Origin: Mucilaginibacter mali | Lineage (GTDB): Bacteria > Bacteroidota > Bacteroidia > Sphingobacteriales > Sphingobacteriaceae | Reading direction: 5' to 3' | Length of the DNA stretch: 64,000 nt | NCBI RefSeq assembly: GCF_013283875.1 | Contig: NZ_CP054139.1 | Location: forward strand, 1,798,001 to 1,862,000 | Part shown: positions 1-8,218 of the stretch, piece by piece | Numbering within the stretch: position 1 is the first letter of the stretch | Layout of the letters: every line of letters starts with the position of its first letter | Translations under genes and position numbers: made by a program | The notes under the pieces: generated by a model | Told to the model about the DNA's origin: nothing | Database searches by the model: none | What the model saw: the letters and a program-made list of their open reading frames with translations, nothing else

Positions 1-61
1 AGAACGATCCCACCAGGATGATCATGATCAGGAATAACCCTGTAAACGTATTTCTATCCAT
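1..61 (-). CDS. yidC: Membrane protein insertase YidC, 5' end only
   Basis: Only the first 20 codons lie in the window; the gene runs off the left edge. The N-terminus begins MDRNTFTGLFLIMIILVG, a short charged start followed by one hydrophobic segment, as expected for the N-terminal anchor of YidC in Bacteroidota. YidC inserts and folds inner-membrane proteins with or without SecYEG. The start lies 16 bp past the pyrG stop on the same strand, so pyrG and yidC are probably co-transcribed, an order I recall as common in this phylum. The identification rests on the N-terminal pattern and this neighbour. Confidence 0.8.
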   Translation of the reverse strand, partial: MDRNTFTGLFLIMIILVGSF

Positions 62-77
62 TATTTCTTAAAGTACA

Positions 78-1688
78 TTAATTCTTGCGGGCGTAAGCCA
101 GCGAAGCGGCGACAAAGTTAACAAAAAGTGGATGAGGATTTGCAACAGTTGATTTTAATTCGGGGTGAAATTGCGCGCCGATGAAGAACGGATGGTTTTT
201 CAGCTCTACGATCTCCACCAAACCGTTATCCGGGTTCATGCCCGATGGGGTCATGCCGCCCTCTTTGTAAGCCTTAAGATACTCGTTATTAAACTCATAG
301 CGATGGCGGTGGCGTTCGCTGATATGGGTTTTGCCGTAAATGGCGGCAGCCTTACTGCCGGCTTTCAGATCGCAGGCGTAGGCGCCTAAACGCATGGTAC
401 CGCCCATATTTTTGATATTTTTCTGATCTTCCATCATGGCGATAACCGGGTGCGGGGTCTCCGGGTTCATCTCGGTACTGCTGGCATTGGTTAAACCAAG
501 CACGTTGCGGCCGTATTCAACCACGGCACACTGCATCCCTAAACAAATGCCAAAAAACGGGATATTATTTTCGCGCACGTATTTAATAGCGGCTATTTTA
601 CCTTCAAAACCACGCTGACCGAAGCCCGGCGCAACCAGTACACCATGCAGGCCCTTCAGCTTTTCAACAGCGTTTTCCGGTGTCATATGTTCTGATTGGA
701 TGGTTATCACCTTAACCTTGCACTCGTTTTTAGCACCGGCGTGTACAAATGATTCGATGATGGATTTGTAAGCATCGGGCAATTCCACGTATTTACCTAC
801 CAGGCCGATGCGTATCTCGGATAATGGATTTTTAAGGCGACCAAGGAAATCCTTCCAGTTTTCCAGGTTAGGCTCATTCTTGTTAGGCAGCTTTAATTTG
901 GTCAGTACGGTTTTATCCAACTGCTCTTTCAGCATCAGCAGGGGTACATCGTAAATGGTTGATGCGTCTATCGATTCGATAACCGCGTTGATGTTTACGT
1001 TACAGAACAGGGCTATCTTTTTGCGCACATCCTGGTTAATGTGATGCTCGGTACGGCAAACCAAAATATCAGGCTGGATACCATACTCCAGCAACATTTT
1101 AACCGAGTGTTGGGTTGGCTTGGTCTTCAACTCGCCGGCGGCAGCCAGGTAAGGGATCAGCGTAAGGTGGATCACCAGCGCATTGCCCGAACCTACTTCC
1201 CATTTAAACTGGCGCACAGCTTCTACAAACGGCAGCGATTCGATATCGCCAACAGTGCCGCCAATTTCGGTAATAACAATATCGTATTCGCCGTTTTCGC
1301 CCAGCATACGGAAATTGCGTTTGATCTCGTCGGTAATGTGGGGTACCACCTGTACGGTTTTACCCAAAAATGCGCCCTCACGCTCGCGATTGATCACATT
1401 TTGGTAGATGCGGCCGGTAGTGATATTGTTTGATTGCGAAGTTGGGGTATTTAAAAATCGCTCATAGTGGCCCAGGTCAAGGTCGGTTTCAGCGCCGTCC
1501 TCGGTAACATAGCATTCGCCATGCTCGTAAGGGTTAAGCGTTCCCGGGTCGATATTAATGTAAGGATCGAACTTTTGAATAGTTACGCGGTAACCACGCG
1601 CCTGAAGGAGTTTTGCCAGCGATGCTGATATAATTCCCTTTCCTAACGACGAAGTAACGCCGCCCGTAACAAAGATGTATTTAGTCAT
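78..1688 (-). CDS. pyrG: CTP synthase
   Basis: A 536-residue protein of full family length. It makes CTP from UTP with ATP and glutamine, the last step of pyrimidine nucleotide synthesis in the cytosol. The N-terminal synthetase domain (about 1-270) opens with [18 protein letters not shown], the ATP-binding loop, and contains GGTVGDIES. The C-terminal class I glutaminase domain (about 295-530) carries the nucleophile Cys382 in GICLGMQC and the His-Glu pair in GAQFHPE. The start is the canonical one for the family. The gene reads leftward into yidC and is divergent from the metallohydrolase gene. A possible -7 box TACTTTTG lies at 1719-1712 on the same strand, without a clear -33 partner. Confidence 0.97.
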   Translation of the reverse strand: MTKYIFVTGGVTSSLGKGIISASLAKLLQARGYRVTIQKFDPYINIDPGTLNPYEHGECYVTEDGAETDLDLGHYERFLNTPTSQSNNITTGRIYQNVINREREGAFLGKTVQVVPHITDEIKRNFRMLGENGEYDIVITEIGGTVGDIESLPFVEAVRQFKWEVGSGNALVIHLTLIPYLAAAGELKTKPTQHSVKMLLEYGIQPDILVCRTEHHINQDVRKKIALFCNVNINAVIESIDASTIYDVPLLMLKEQLDKTVLTKLKLPNKNEPNLENWKDFLGRLKNPLSEIRIGLVGKYVELPDAYKSIIESFVHAGAKNECKVKVITIQSEHMTPENAVEKLKGLHGVLVAPGFGQRGFEGKIAAIKYVRENNIPFFGICLGMQCAVVEYGRNVLGLTNASSTEMNPETPHPVIAMMEDQKNIKNMGGTMRLGAYACDLKAGSKAAAIYGKTHISERHRHRYEFNNEYLKAYKEGGMTPSGMNPDNGLVEIVELKNHPFFIGAQFHPELKSTVANPHPLFVNFVAASLAYARKN

Positions 1689-1851
1689 GGAGTTTGTTTG
1701 TGTACGGGATACAAAAGTAAGAAAAATTGCGGGATTTGGCAGTGATATTTACAATTGTGGAAAAGCTTTACTTAATAACAACCTAATTGGTTGGTATCCA
1801 TATGCAAATACTGTCTCTGGTAAATTAAACAGTACAAATACATTTATCCAC

Positions 1852-3084
1852 ATGAAATTCTTTAAAACAAGATCTTACCCCATTTTTACCCTGATCGGCT
1901 TGCTAACTGCTGGTGTAACGGCAAACGCGCAAACTAAACCGGTTTACCACATTTATGCCGGCAGTACACATGCGCATACCTCGTACACCGAATCGCACGG
2001 GGCGCAATGGAATCAAATTCCGAACATGAAGCCCTATCAGTCGGTTGACTCTAACGGTGTACAGCACCCCGAGCATAGCACTATGAAGCCCGATGCTGCT
2101 AAATTCCAGGGGCCACCATCTGTGCATTACGCCATTGCTAAGGCCAACGGCTACGATTTTTACATCACCACCGACCACTCGCAGGAGCCGATATTTTACC
2201 CGGTTAGGCCCGATAACGCGGCATGGGTAGGCGTGCATCAGCAGGCAGCGGCCGCTACCGATAAAAGCTTTGTAGCCATTGCCGGTTACGAACATTCTGA
2301 AAACAACGGCCCCGGCGCTACAGGGCACCTGAACGTGATCAATACCAGGCCATATTTAAGCGCGCTGGCAAAGGGCATCGATATTAAATACCTGTACAAA
2401 TGGCTGGATACCGTTTCGGCTTACGGTGATGGACCTGTTGTAGCTACCTTTAACCATCCCACCGCGAAAGCTTATGATAACTGGGCTTATCGCGATCCGA
2501 AGGTAACCGACGTGATCACCATGCTGGAAATGATCAACTCTAACACCAATATTCATTACGATGCCTTTATCGGCGCGCTGGACGCCGGCTGGAAAGTTGC
2601 GCCGGTTTGCGGTAACGATAATCATGGTACGATGGGCATTGCCAGCCAGAAATCGCGCACGTTTGTGCTGGCTACGGCTAAAACCAAGGCCGCTATTTTA
2701 GATGCCATGAAGAACCGCCGCGTTTATGCCTCGATGGATAATAATATCCAATGCCGCTATACCGTAAACGGCGAGATCATGGGTTCGACGCTGAAAGGCA
2801 ACGGGACTTACAAATTCGATATCGACATTAACGATCCCGATACCGGCAACCCCGACGATAAGATCACCAAAATAGATATTGTAAAAGATGGGGGACAGGT
2901 AGTGCAAACCTACGATGTAAAGATCCCGGTCTTTGCTGTTAAATGGTCGCCGGAGATAAAGGACGCGACTGCCAAATACTTCTTCATTCGTATATGGAGC
3001 GTTGGTGGTGGCGATGCGCCCAAAGCTAAGTTAACACCCGATAAGCCGATGACCTGGCTGGCGCCGGTTTGGACGGGAAGGTAG
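1852..3084 (+). CDS. Secreted PHP-type metallohydrolase (CehA/McbA-like)
   Basis: A 410-residue protein starting at the ATG that gives a clean signal peptide (MKFFKTRSYPIF... ending ANA before QTKP); the open frame continues upstream but without a signal. The mature part resembles PHP-fold metallohydrolases: an early HxH (STHAHTSY), a TTDHS motif, FNHP, and a late CGNDNH, all plausible metal ligands. CehA/McbA-type enzymes hydrolyse phosphoesters or carbamates; the substrate here cannot be read from the sequence. The C-terminal quarter (after about residue 290) looks like a beta-rich accessory domain. The gene stands alone, divergent from pyrG, and ends at a strong hairpin terminator built from an interspersed repeat. 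Confidence 0.75.
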   Translation: MKFFKTRSYPIFTLIGLLTAGVTANAQTKPVYHIYAGSTHAHTSYTESHGAQWNQIPNMKPYQSVDSNGVQHPEHSTMKPDAAKFQGPPSVHYAIAKANGYDFYITTDHSQEPIFYPVRPDNAAWVGVHQQAAAATDKSFVAIAGYEHSENNGPGATGHLNVINTRPYLSALAKGIDIKYLYKWLDTVSAYGDGPVVATFNHPTAKAYDNWAYRDPKVTDVITMLEMINSNTNIHYDAFIGALDAGWKVAPVCGNDNHGTMGIASQKSRTFVLATAKTKAAILDAMKNRRVYASMDNNIQCRYTVNGEIMGSTLKGNGTYKFDIDINDPDTGNPDDKITKIDIVKDGGQVVQTYDVKIPVFAVKWSPEIKDATAKYFFIRIWSVGGGDAPKAKLTPDKPMTWLAPVWTGR

Positions 3085-3098
3085 GGTGAAGGCCACCT

Positions 3099-3252
3099 TG
3101 TCGAACGAACCGGAAAGGCCGCGGGGATGGGTGAGAAAGAAACCTTATACGTGCGATCAGTTACGTCGTATAAGGTTTTTTTCACTTCATTCAAGAGATA
3201 AGTTCTCTTTCGCCCTTTTGCTCATTCCAACCTTGCTCTAAAAGAAATGACA
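3099..3252. repeat. Degenerate inverted doublet of the CTTATACG repeat, acting as terminator
   Basis: The segment begins TGTCGAACGAAC and ends AAATGACA, the same outer ends as the doublet at 51180-51313. Its centre is a hairpin with arms AACCTTATACG (3141-3151) and CGTATAAGGTT (3167-3177) running into seven T (3176-3182). That is a good intrinsic terminator for the metallohydrolase gene. The outer arms have diverged, so this is probably an old copy. Confidence 0.7.
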
Positions 3253-3269
3253 AATTGTATGAAAATTTA

Positions 3270-3311
3270 AAGGCGAATATAAAACTAAATTTTTAGTTTT
3301 ATATTCGCCTT
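3270..3311. promoter_or_regulatory. Perfect 42-bp palindrome touching a start codon
   Basis: Two 20-bp arms (AAGGCGAATATAAAACTAAA at 3270-3289 and its exact complement at 3292-3311) are separated by TT. The second arm ends one base before the ATG at 3312. In RNA this would fold into a very stable hairpin abutting the initiation codon; in DNA it could be an operator or cruciform. Its function is unknown. Confidence 0.75.
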
Positions 3312-4727
3312 ATGAGAACGGCTTTTACCATATCAATCATATCGATATTATTAATTGCAGGCCTGAACACCTGTGCACAAGACAGGATGCCGGGCACAGC
3401 CCTTAGCCTTAAAGGAGAAACCGCTACAACCGTATTTAAAAATGCCACTAAAGATACCCTAAAGATAAGGGGCATGTTATTTAATTGGCTGCCCTATAAT
3501 GAGAACAACTTTAGTTTGAACATAGCACCGGGAGCAAAGGATAGCGTTACGTTGCCATTCAATTATCCTGACCTGATCTACATAAACGATAACTTCAGGG
3601 TATTGAACGCGCCGGGCAAGCGGGTGATTTGTACCATACGAAGCATTAAACCTAAAGCTACGGATGCCGACTTTGACGGCGATCTGAAAATAGAGAACAC
3701 TTATTATTTAAGCTACAGCAACTTTTTAGGTAACCCCGACCAGGAAAGCCGCGCCTTTTATACCATTGGCGAAAAGTTGACCGACTTTAATTTATTCCCC
3801 GCCATTGCCGATTCGATCACTAATGTACGACTGAGTTTTTTAGAGCGGTACAACCAGCTTTTAGCACCCTGGTTTAAAAAATATGAGTACGCACGCCTGG
3901 TACATAATGGTATGATGCGGAAAGATAATGTGCTGATCAGCAAGCGTTTTTATGGCGGCAAACCCATCCCGGTGAATGATCATTATTACGATTTTGAAAA
4001 GTCCCTTAACCTGGCCGATACCACGCAACTGCTATCGACAGAATATTTATGGGCAGCTGATAATGTGATCTACCACCAGGCACAGCGATCTAAAAAACCT
4101 ATGCCCCAAGTGCTGTTATATGCAATGGATAGCCTTGCCGGCAATACGGTGCTGACCGATGTATTTAAGACCCGTAAGCTGGGCATGCTTTATACCAATA
4201 AACGTGAGGATTACAATACCAACCTGGCTTTAATGAAGTTTACCACAGCCGATACTAAAGCGATGGTCGATTCGATGATACAGGCCAGGCTCGGCTATCC
4301 TAAGCTTGGCAAAAAAGCACCCGAAATGGTGCTGAAAGATATCGATGGCAACACGGTTAGCCTTAGTTCGTTCGGAGGGCGACCTGTCATCGTTAACTTT
4401 TGGGCCGAGTGGTGCGGCCCTTGCAAAGCCGAGTTCCCTTTCGAAAATAAATTATACCAGCGGTATAAAGACAAAGGCCTGGTGGTCATCAACGTGTGTG
4501 TAGAGACCGATGCCGAACATTGGAAGATCATCACCAAAAGAGATAATTTACAGATGGTCAACCTGTTCGCCAATGCCGAGGTTTATAAAAAGATAAAGGC
4601 GGCCTATAATATCGGCGCTTTGCCGCGCAGCATACTGATCACTAAAGAGCATAAAGTAGCCGATAACTACTACCAGCGCGCCAGCAGGTTGACCGATAAG
4701 GATGTTGCAGCGCTGTTGAATAATTAA
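3312..4727 (+). CDS. Exported TlpA-family thioredoxin-like protein
   Basis: A 471-residue protein with an N-terminal signal (MRTAFTISIISILLIAG, then LNTCAQ; the cysteine gives only a poor lipobox). Residues about 25-320 form a domain I do not recognise. Residues about 335-471 are a TlpA/ResA-like thioredoxin fold with the redox motif WCGPC (Cys368, Cys371), a preceding VIVNFWAEW strand, and LPRSI giving the expected cis-proline. Such proteins reduce or exchange disulfides in the periplasm; Bacteroidota have many copies with unique N-terminal domains, often tied to cytochrome maturation or stress. The gene is monocistronic. Its start is pressed against a 42-bp palindrome, and its stop overlaps the convergent kdsB stop by three bases. 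Confidence 0.85.
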   Translation: MRTAFTISIISILLIAGLNTCAQDRMPGTALSLKGETATTVFKNATKDTLKIRGMLFNWLPYNENNFSLNIAPGAKDSVTLPFNYPDLIYINDNFRVLNAPGKRVICTIRSIKPKATDADFDGDLKIENTYYLSYSNFLGNPDQESRAFYTIGEKLTDFNLFPAIADSITNVRLSFLERYNQLLAPWFKKYEYARLVHNGMMRKDNVLISKRFYGGKPIPVNDHYYDFEKSLNLADTTQLLSTEYLWAADNVIYHQAQRSKKPMPQVLLYAMDSLAGNTVLTDVFKTRKLGMLYTNKREDYNTNLALMKFTTADTKAMVDSMIQARLGYPKLGKKAPEMVLKDIDGNTVSLSSFGGRPVIVNFWAEWCGPCKAEFPFENKLYQRYKDKGLVVINVCVETDAEHWKIITKRDNLQMVNLFANAEVYKKIKAAYNIGALPRSILITKEHKVADNYYQRASRLTDKDVAALLNN

Positions 4728-5452
4728 TACTTCAGCTTTTCCAGATCAGCCGGTATATCTACCGCGTGGCTCTCCATTTCGGTTACGGCCACTTTTATGC
4801 GATAACCGTTCTCTACCCAGCGCAATTGCTCCAGGCTTTCGGCTTTTTCAAGCGATGATACTGGTAATTGGGTAATCTGCTGCAATACATCGCTTTTGTA
4901 GCCGTAAATACCAATGTGCTTATAATAGGTATTATGGTACAACCAATGCTGAGGTTCCTGCCCACGCACATGGGGGATGGGCGAGCGGGAGAAGTAGATC
5001 GCCTCGCTATTGGTATTGATGATCACCTTCGGCGTGGCAAAGTTGTACAACTCGTCGGTATGGTGGATCTGTTTGATGAGTGTAGCCAGTTGTGTGCCCG
5101 GTTCATTGAAGCAGCCAGCCACCTTGGTTATCTGTTCGGGGTCAATAAATGGTTCATCGCCCTGGATGTTGATCACTACATCGTACTCGGGATGCAGGCG
5201 GGCCACCTCAGCGCAACGGTCGGTACCGCTGGGGTGTTCGGATGAGGTTATCACCACCTTGCCGCCAAAAGCCTCAACATGCGTAAATATGCGGTCGTCA
5301 TCGGTCGCAACAAAAACATCGGCCAGGGCGGTGCATTTTTTGGCCTGCTCGTAAACACGTTGTATCATGCTTTTGCCGCCAATATCAACCAATGGCTTAC
5401 CCGGGAAACGGGTAGAGGCGTAACGCGCGGGGATGAGGCCGAGTATTTTCAT
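4724..5452 (-). CDS. kdsB: 3-deoxy-manno-octulosonate cytidylyltransferase
   Basis: A 242-residue protein, full length for KdsB. It activates Kdo with CTP to CMP-Kdo for lipopolysaccharide inner-core synthesis in the cytosol. The start MKILGLIPARYASTRFPGKPL carries the nucleotide-binding signature, followed by NIQGDEPFI (substrate/metal site) and YHNTYYKHIGIYGY. The CTP needed comes from the nearby pyrG product, though the genes are not adjacent. It is co-directional with the upstream deoxynucleoside kinase but separated from it by a 95-bp repeat element. Confidence 0.96.
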   Translation of the reverse strand: MKILGLIPARYASTRFPGKPLVDIGGKSMIQRVYEQAKKCTALADVFVATDDDRIFTHVEAFGGKVVITSSEHPSGTDRCAEVARLHPEYDVVINIQGDEPFIDPEQITKVAGCFNEPGTQLATLIKQIHHTDELYNFATPKVIINTNSEAIYFSRSPIPHVRGQEPQHWLYHNTYYKHIGIYGYKSDVLQQITQLPVSSLEKAESLEQLRWVENGYRIKVAVTEMESHAVDIPADLEKLKY

Positions 5453-5467
5453 GAACTTATTTATAAA

Positions 5468-5562
5468 TTGTCATTGCGAGCGATAGCGCGGCAATCCCAT
5501 AGGACACGCAACGCGGACCTGCCTATGGGGTTGCCGCGTCGCTACGCTTCTCGCAATGACAA
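5468..5562. repeat. GTCATTGCGAG inverted-repeat element
   Basis: The element starts TTGTCATTGCGAGCGATAGC and ends CTTCTCGCAATGACAA, so the ends are inverted copies. The inner arms (GCGGCAATCCCATAGG and CCTATGGGGTTGCCGCG) also pair. It lies between the kinase and kdsB. Relatives occur at 22482, 25210, 27084, 53908 and 55197. Confidence 0.85.
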
Positions 5563-5580
5563 GTTGGTTTATTTTGATGG

Positions 5581-6195
5581 TTAAAACAACCCGTTTATCT
5601 CCCGCTCAATCAAATTGATAATGGTACCCAGGTCTTCGGGGTTATTGGTGAAATCAAGGTTATCCTTATCCAGTACCAGTAGTTTGCCTAATTCGTAGCC
5701 TTTTATCCACTTGTCGTACTTCTCGTTCAGTTTAGACAGGTAATCAATACGGATGCCTATCTCGTACTCGCGGCCACGGCGCTGGATATTGCTTACCAGT
5801 GTCGGTACCGATGCTTTCAGGTAAATGAGCAGATCGGGCGGTTTGATGAACGAAGTGATATTGTCGAATATGGCGCGGTAGTTCTCGTAGTCGCGACTGG
5901 TCATCAGGCCCATATCGTGCAGGTTCTCGGCAAAAATGAACGCATCCTCGTATATGGTACGGTCCTGCAAAATGTTGCGGTTACTTTTCTGTATATCAAC
6001 TATTTGGCGGAAACGGCTGTTAAGGAAATAGATCTGCAGGTTAAAGCTCCAGCGTTTCATATCGCTGTAAAAATCCTCCAGATAGGGGTTGTTGTCAACA
6101 GCCTCGTACAAAGGCTCCCATCCGTAATTTTTGGCCAGCAGTTCGGTTAAAGTGGTCTTTCCGGCGCCTATATTTCCTACGATAGCTATGTGCAT
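5581..6195 (-). CDS. Deoxynucleoside kinase
   Basis: A 204-residue P-loop kinase of the deoxyadenosine/deoxycytidine/deoxyguanosine kinase family, which phosphorylates salvaged deoxynucleosides in the cytosol. The P-loop is GNIGAGKTT at residues 7-15. DRTIYEDAFIF supplies the catalytic Asp-Arg and the substrate-contacting Glu, and RRGREYEIGI is the expected lid/erythrocyte-like arginine segment. Length matches the bacterial family. Base specificity cannot be decided by eye. Neighbours kdsB and trpS lie on the same strand but both gaps contain repeats, so co-transcription is uncertain. Confidence 0.9.
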   Translation of the reverse strand: MHIAIVGNIGAGKTTLTELLAKNYGWEPLYEAVDNNPYLEDFYSDMKRWSFNLQIYFLNSRFRQIVDIQKSNRNILQDRTIYEDAFIFAENLHDMGLMTSRDYENYRAIFDNITSFIKPPDLLIYLKASVPTLVSNIQRRGREYEIGIRIDYLSKLNEKYDKWIKGYELGKLLVLDKDNLDFTNNPEDLGTIINLIEREINGLF

Positions 6196-6206
6196 ATAGT
6201 TTATTG

Positions 6207-6303
6207 TCTGTGATCAGAATTTTCACAATTTACAGAATTCGCAGAATTATGGAAACGTTTTATACAAATTCTGAAAATCTTAGAATTCTGAAAATTCTGA
6301 TCC
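6207..6303. repeat. CAGAATTT/AAATTCTG interspersed inverted repeat
   Basis: The gap between trpS and the kinase is filled with GATCAGAATTTTCACAATTT and AAAATTCTGATC, inverted to each other, with AGAATT and ATTCTG units between them. The same kind of sequence recurs at 29903-29977, and its outer half resembles 32931-32994. Confidence 0.65.
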
Positions 6304-6309
6304 CCGATA

Positions 6310-7305
6310 TTAAAAATTCCTGAACCCGATGATCTCCCTAACATCCTTAATGGTTTGGGCAGCGCTTTCGCGGGCCTTCACGGCACCGTAGCGGGCTACC
6401 TGGCGCAGGTAAGGCGCGTCGGCAGCAATGTCGTTTATCTTTTCGCGGATAGGGGCGGTAGCAATGATCATATCCTCGGCCAGTTGTTTTTTCAGGTCGC
6501 CGTAACGGATCTGTACGTTGTTATACAGGTTATCAAAATGAGTATAAGTATCGGGGGTAGATACCACTTTCATCAGATCGAACAGGTTCTGTATCTCGGT
6601 CGGTTTTTCCTGGTTTTCGGTGGTCGGGCCACCATCGGTAACGGCGCGCATCACCTTTTTACGGATCACCTCCGGGCTATCCGACAGATATACGGCGTTA
6701 GCCTCACCCTCAGATTTTCCCATTTTACCCTTGCCGTCCAGTCCGGGGATTTTCACCAAACTCTCGCCAAAGCTAAAGGCATAAGGTTCGGGGAAGTAAT
6801 CGTTATTGTACAGGCGGTTAAAGCGGTTGCCAAAGGTGCGGGCCATCTCCAGGTGTTGCTCCTGATCCTTACCTACAGGCACTTTGGTGGCCTTGTGGAT
6901 CAAAATATCGGCTGCCATTAAAACCGGGTAGGTAAGCAGGCCGGCGTTCACGTTATCGGGGTTGGCGCGCACTTTATCTTTGAACGATGTGCTGCGTTCC
7001 AGTTCGCCCATGTAGGCGTTCATGTTCATGTACAGGTATAGCTCGGCTATTTCGGGTACATCGCTTTGGATATAGATGGTGGCTTTTTCAGGGTCGATAC
7101 CAGCAGCCAGGTACTCTACCAATACCTGTTTCACGTTGCCGTGCAGGTTATCGGGGGTAGGGTGCGTGGTCAGCGAGTGCAGGTCGGCTATAAAGAAATA
7201 GCATTTATACTCGTGCTGCATTTTTACGAAGTTTTGAATAGCCCCGTAGTAATTGCCTAAATGTAATTTTCCGGTCGACCGGATACCACTAACAACAGTT
7301 TCCAT
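6310..7305 (-). CDS. trpS: Tryptophanyl-tRNA synthetase
   Basis: A 331-residue class I aminoacyl-tRNA synthetase that charges tRNA-Trp. The start METVVSGIRSTGKLHLGNYYG contains the HIGH-type motif (HLGN). The KMSKS-type loop is KMGKSEG, and PVGKDQEQHLEMAR is the expected dimer/adenylate segment. Length matches the family. It is divergent from the acyltransferase gene at 7346. On its own strand a near-consensus -7 box TACTTTCG ends about 15 bp upstream of the ATG. Confidence 0.97.
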   Translation of the reverse strand: METVVSGIRSTGKLHLGNYYGAIQNFVKMQHEYKCYFFIADLHSLTTHPTPDNLHGNVKQVLVEYLAAGIDPEKATIYIQSDVPEIAELYLYMNMNAYMGELERSTSFKDKVRANPDNVNAGLLTYPVLMAADILIHKATKVPVGKDQEQHLEMARTFGNRFNRLYNNDYFPEPYAFSFGESLVKIPGLDGKGKMGKSEGEANAVYLSDSPEVIRKKVMRAVTDGGPTTENQEKPTEIQNLFDLMKVVSTPDTYTHFDNLYNNVQIRYGDLKKQLAEDMIIATAPIREKINDIAADAPYLRQVARYGAVKARESAAQTIKDVREIIGFRNF

Positions 7306-7331
7306 AATGTGGCGAAAGTAAGGAATTTTTA

Positions 7332-7339
7332 TATTTTTG
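7332..7339 (+). promoter_or_regulatory. -7 promoter box (TATTTTTG), near-leaderless start
   Basis: TATTTTTG matches the Bacteroidota -7 consensus TAnnTTTG. It ends seven bases before the ATG at 7346, so transcription would begin almost at the start codon. This also argues against the in-frame TTG at 7337, which lies inside the box. No clear -33 TTG is seen. Confidence 0.45.
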
Positions 7340-7345
7340 GTAAAG

Positions 7346-8194
7346 ATGAAATTGATATTAAAAAAGGTGCACGTGTACCTGTACGCCGCATCGGTGGCTT
7401 TACTGTACTTTATTTTATGGCCCTTTTTCTATTTCCTTTCGCGTAAACCAAGCCGTTATTACGCGCTGGATAAACTGCGGGCATTTTGGGGATTGGTTAG
7501 TTCGGCGATAGCGGGTTTTTTCTACCGGTTTGAGTATGAAGAAGCTATAGACTGGAGTCGCAACTATATCATTTGCCCTAACCACACCTCAAACCTTGAT
7601 ATCACTGCCATGTGCATACTGACAAAGAACGAGCATTGCTTTATGGGTAAAGAGGAATTGCTGGATAGCTTTGTTACCCGGCTGTTTTTTAAAACGGTGG
7701 ATATCCCGGTAAACCGCGAAAGTAAAATGTCATCGTACCGGGCATTTAAAAAAGCAACCGAGCGGATAAAAGAGGGTATCAGCCTCATCATCTTTCCCGA
7801 GGGCGCTATCCCGCCGCATTACCCACCTAAACTGATCGAATTTAAGAACGGGCCGTTCCGGCTGGCCATAGAACAACAGGTGCCTATTATCCCGGTAAGC
7901 AGCATAAACGCCTGGAAGTTGCTTTGGGATAATGGTGTTAAATACGGCACGCATCCCGGCATCGTGCGATTTTATGTGCATAAGCCAATTGACACCGCTG
8001 GGATGACGGTTGATGATGCCGATGCTTTGCGGGATAGGGTTTATGAGATGATCCGGGCGAAAACGGAGGGGGAACCTCACCCTGCCCTCTCCAAAGGAGA
8101 GGGTTTTAAAACTTCTGAAGTCCTCTCCTCTGGAGAGGACTTAGGTGAGGCTTCTAAAACTAGTGAGGCTAATCCAAACTCTGCCACCGCGTAA
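7346..8194 (+). CDS. 1-acyl-glycerol-3-phosphate acyltransferase (PlsC-like), copy 1
   Basis: A 282-residue membrane-bound acyltransferase that would add the second fatty acid to lysophosphatidate or a related lipid. Hydrophobic helices precede the catalytic HX4D motif in CPNHTSNLD. The later motifs FPEGAIPP and VPIIPVSS fit block III and IV of the family. It is about 57% identical by eye to the next gene. The last ~32 residues (after RAKTEGEPHP) are encoded by a 76-bp repeat that has entered the 3' end; copy 2 has no such tail. The four genes from here to 10665 are tightly spaced and likely one operon. Confidence 0.9.
   Translation: MKLILKKVHVYLYAASVALLYFILWPFFYFLSRKPSRYYALDKLRAFWGLVSSAIAGFFYRFEYEEAIDWSRNYIICPNHTSNLDITAMCILTKNEHCFMGKEELLDSFVTRLFFKTVDIPVNRESKMSSYRAFKKATERIKEGISLIIFPEGAIPPHYPPKLIEFKNGPFRLAIEQQVPIIPVSSINAWKLLWDNGVKYGTHPGIVRFYVHKPIDTAGMTVDDADALRDRVYEMIRAKTEGEPHPALSKGEGFKTSEVLSSGEDLGEASKTSEANPNSATA
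8075..8150. repeat. 76-bp CCTCACCCTGCCCTCTCC element inside a coding 3' end
   Basis: It begins CCTCACCCTGCCCTCTCC and ends CTTAGGTGAGG. Two internal hairpins (CCTCTCC...GGAGAGG type) are nested between the CCTCACC/GGTGAGG ends. The copy at 56658-56733 has the same length and the same opening 18 bases. Here it is translated as the C-terminal tail of the acyltransferase. Confidence 0.85.
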
Positions 8195-8218
8195 TTCCGT
8201 ATATCTCCTAAAATCTCT

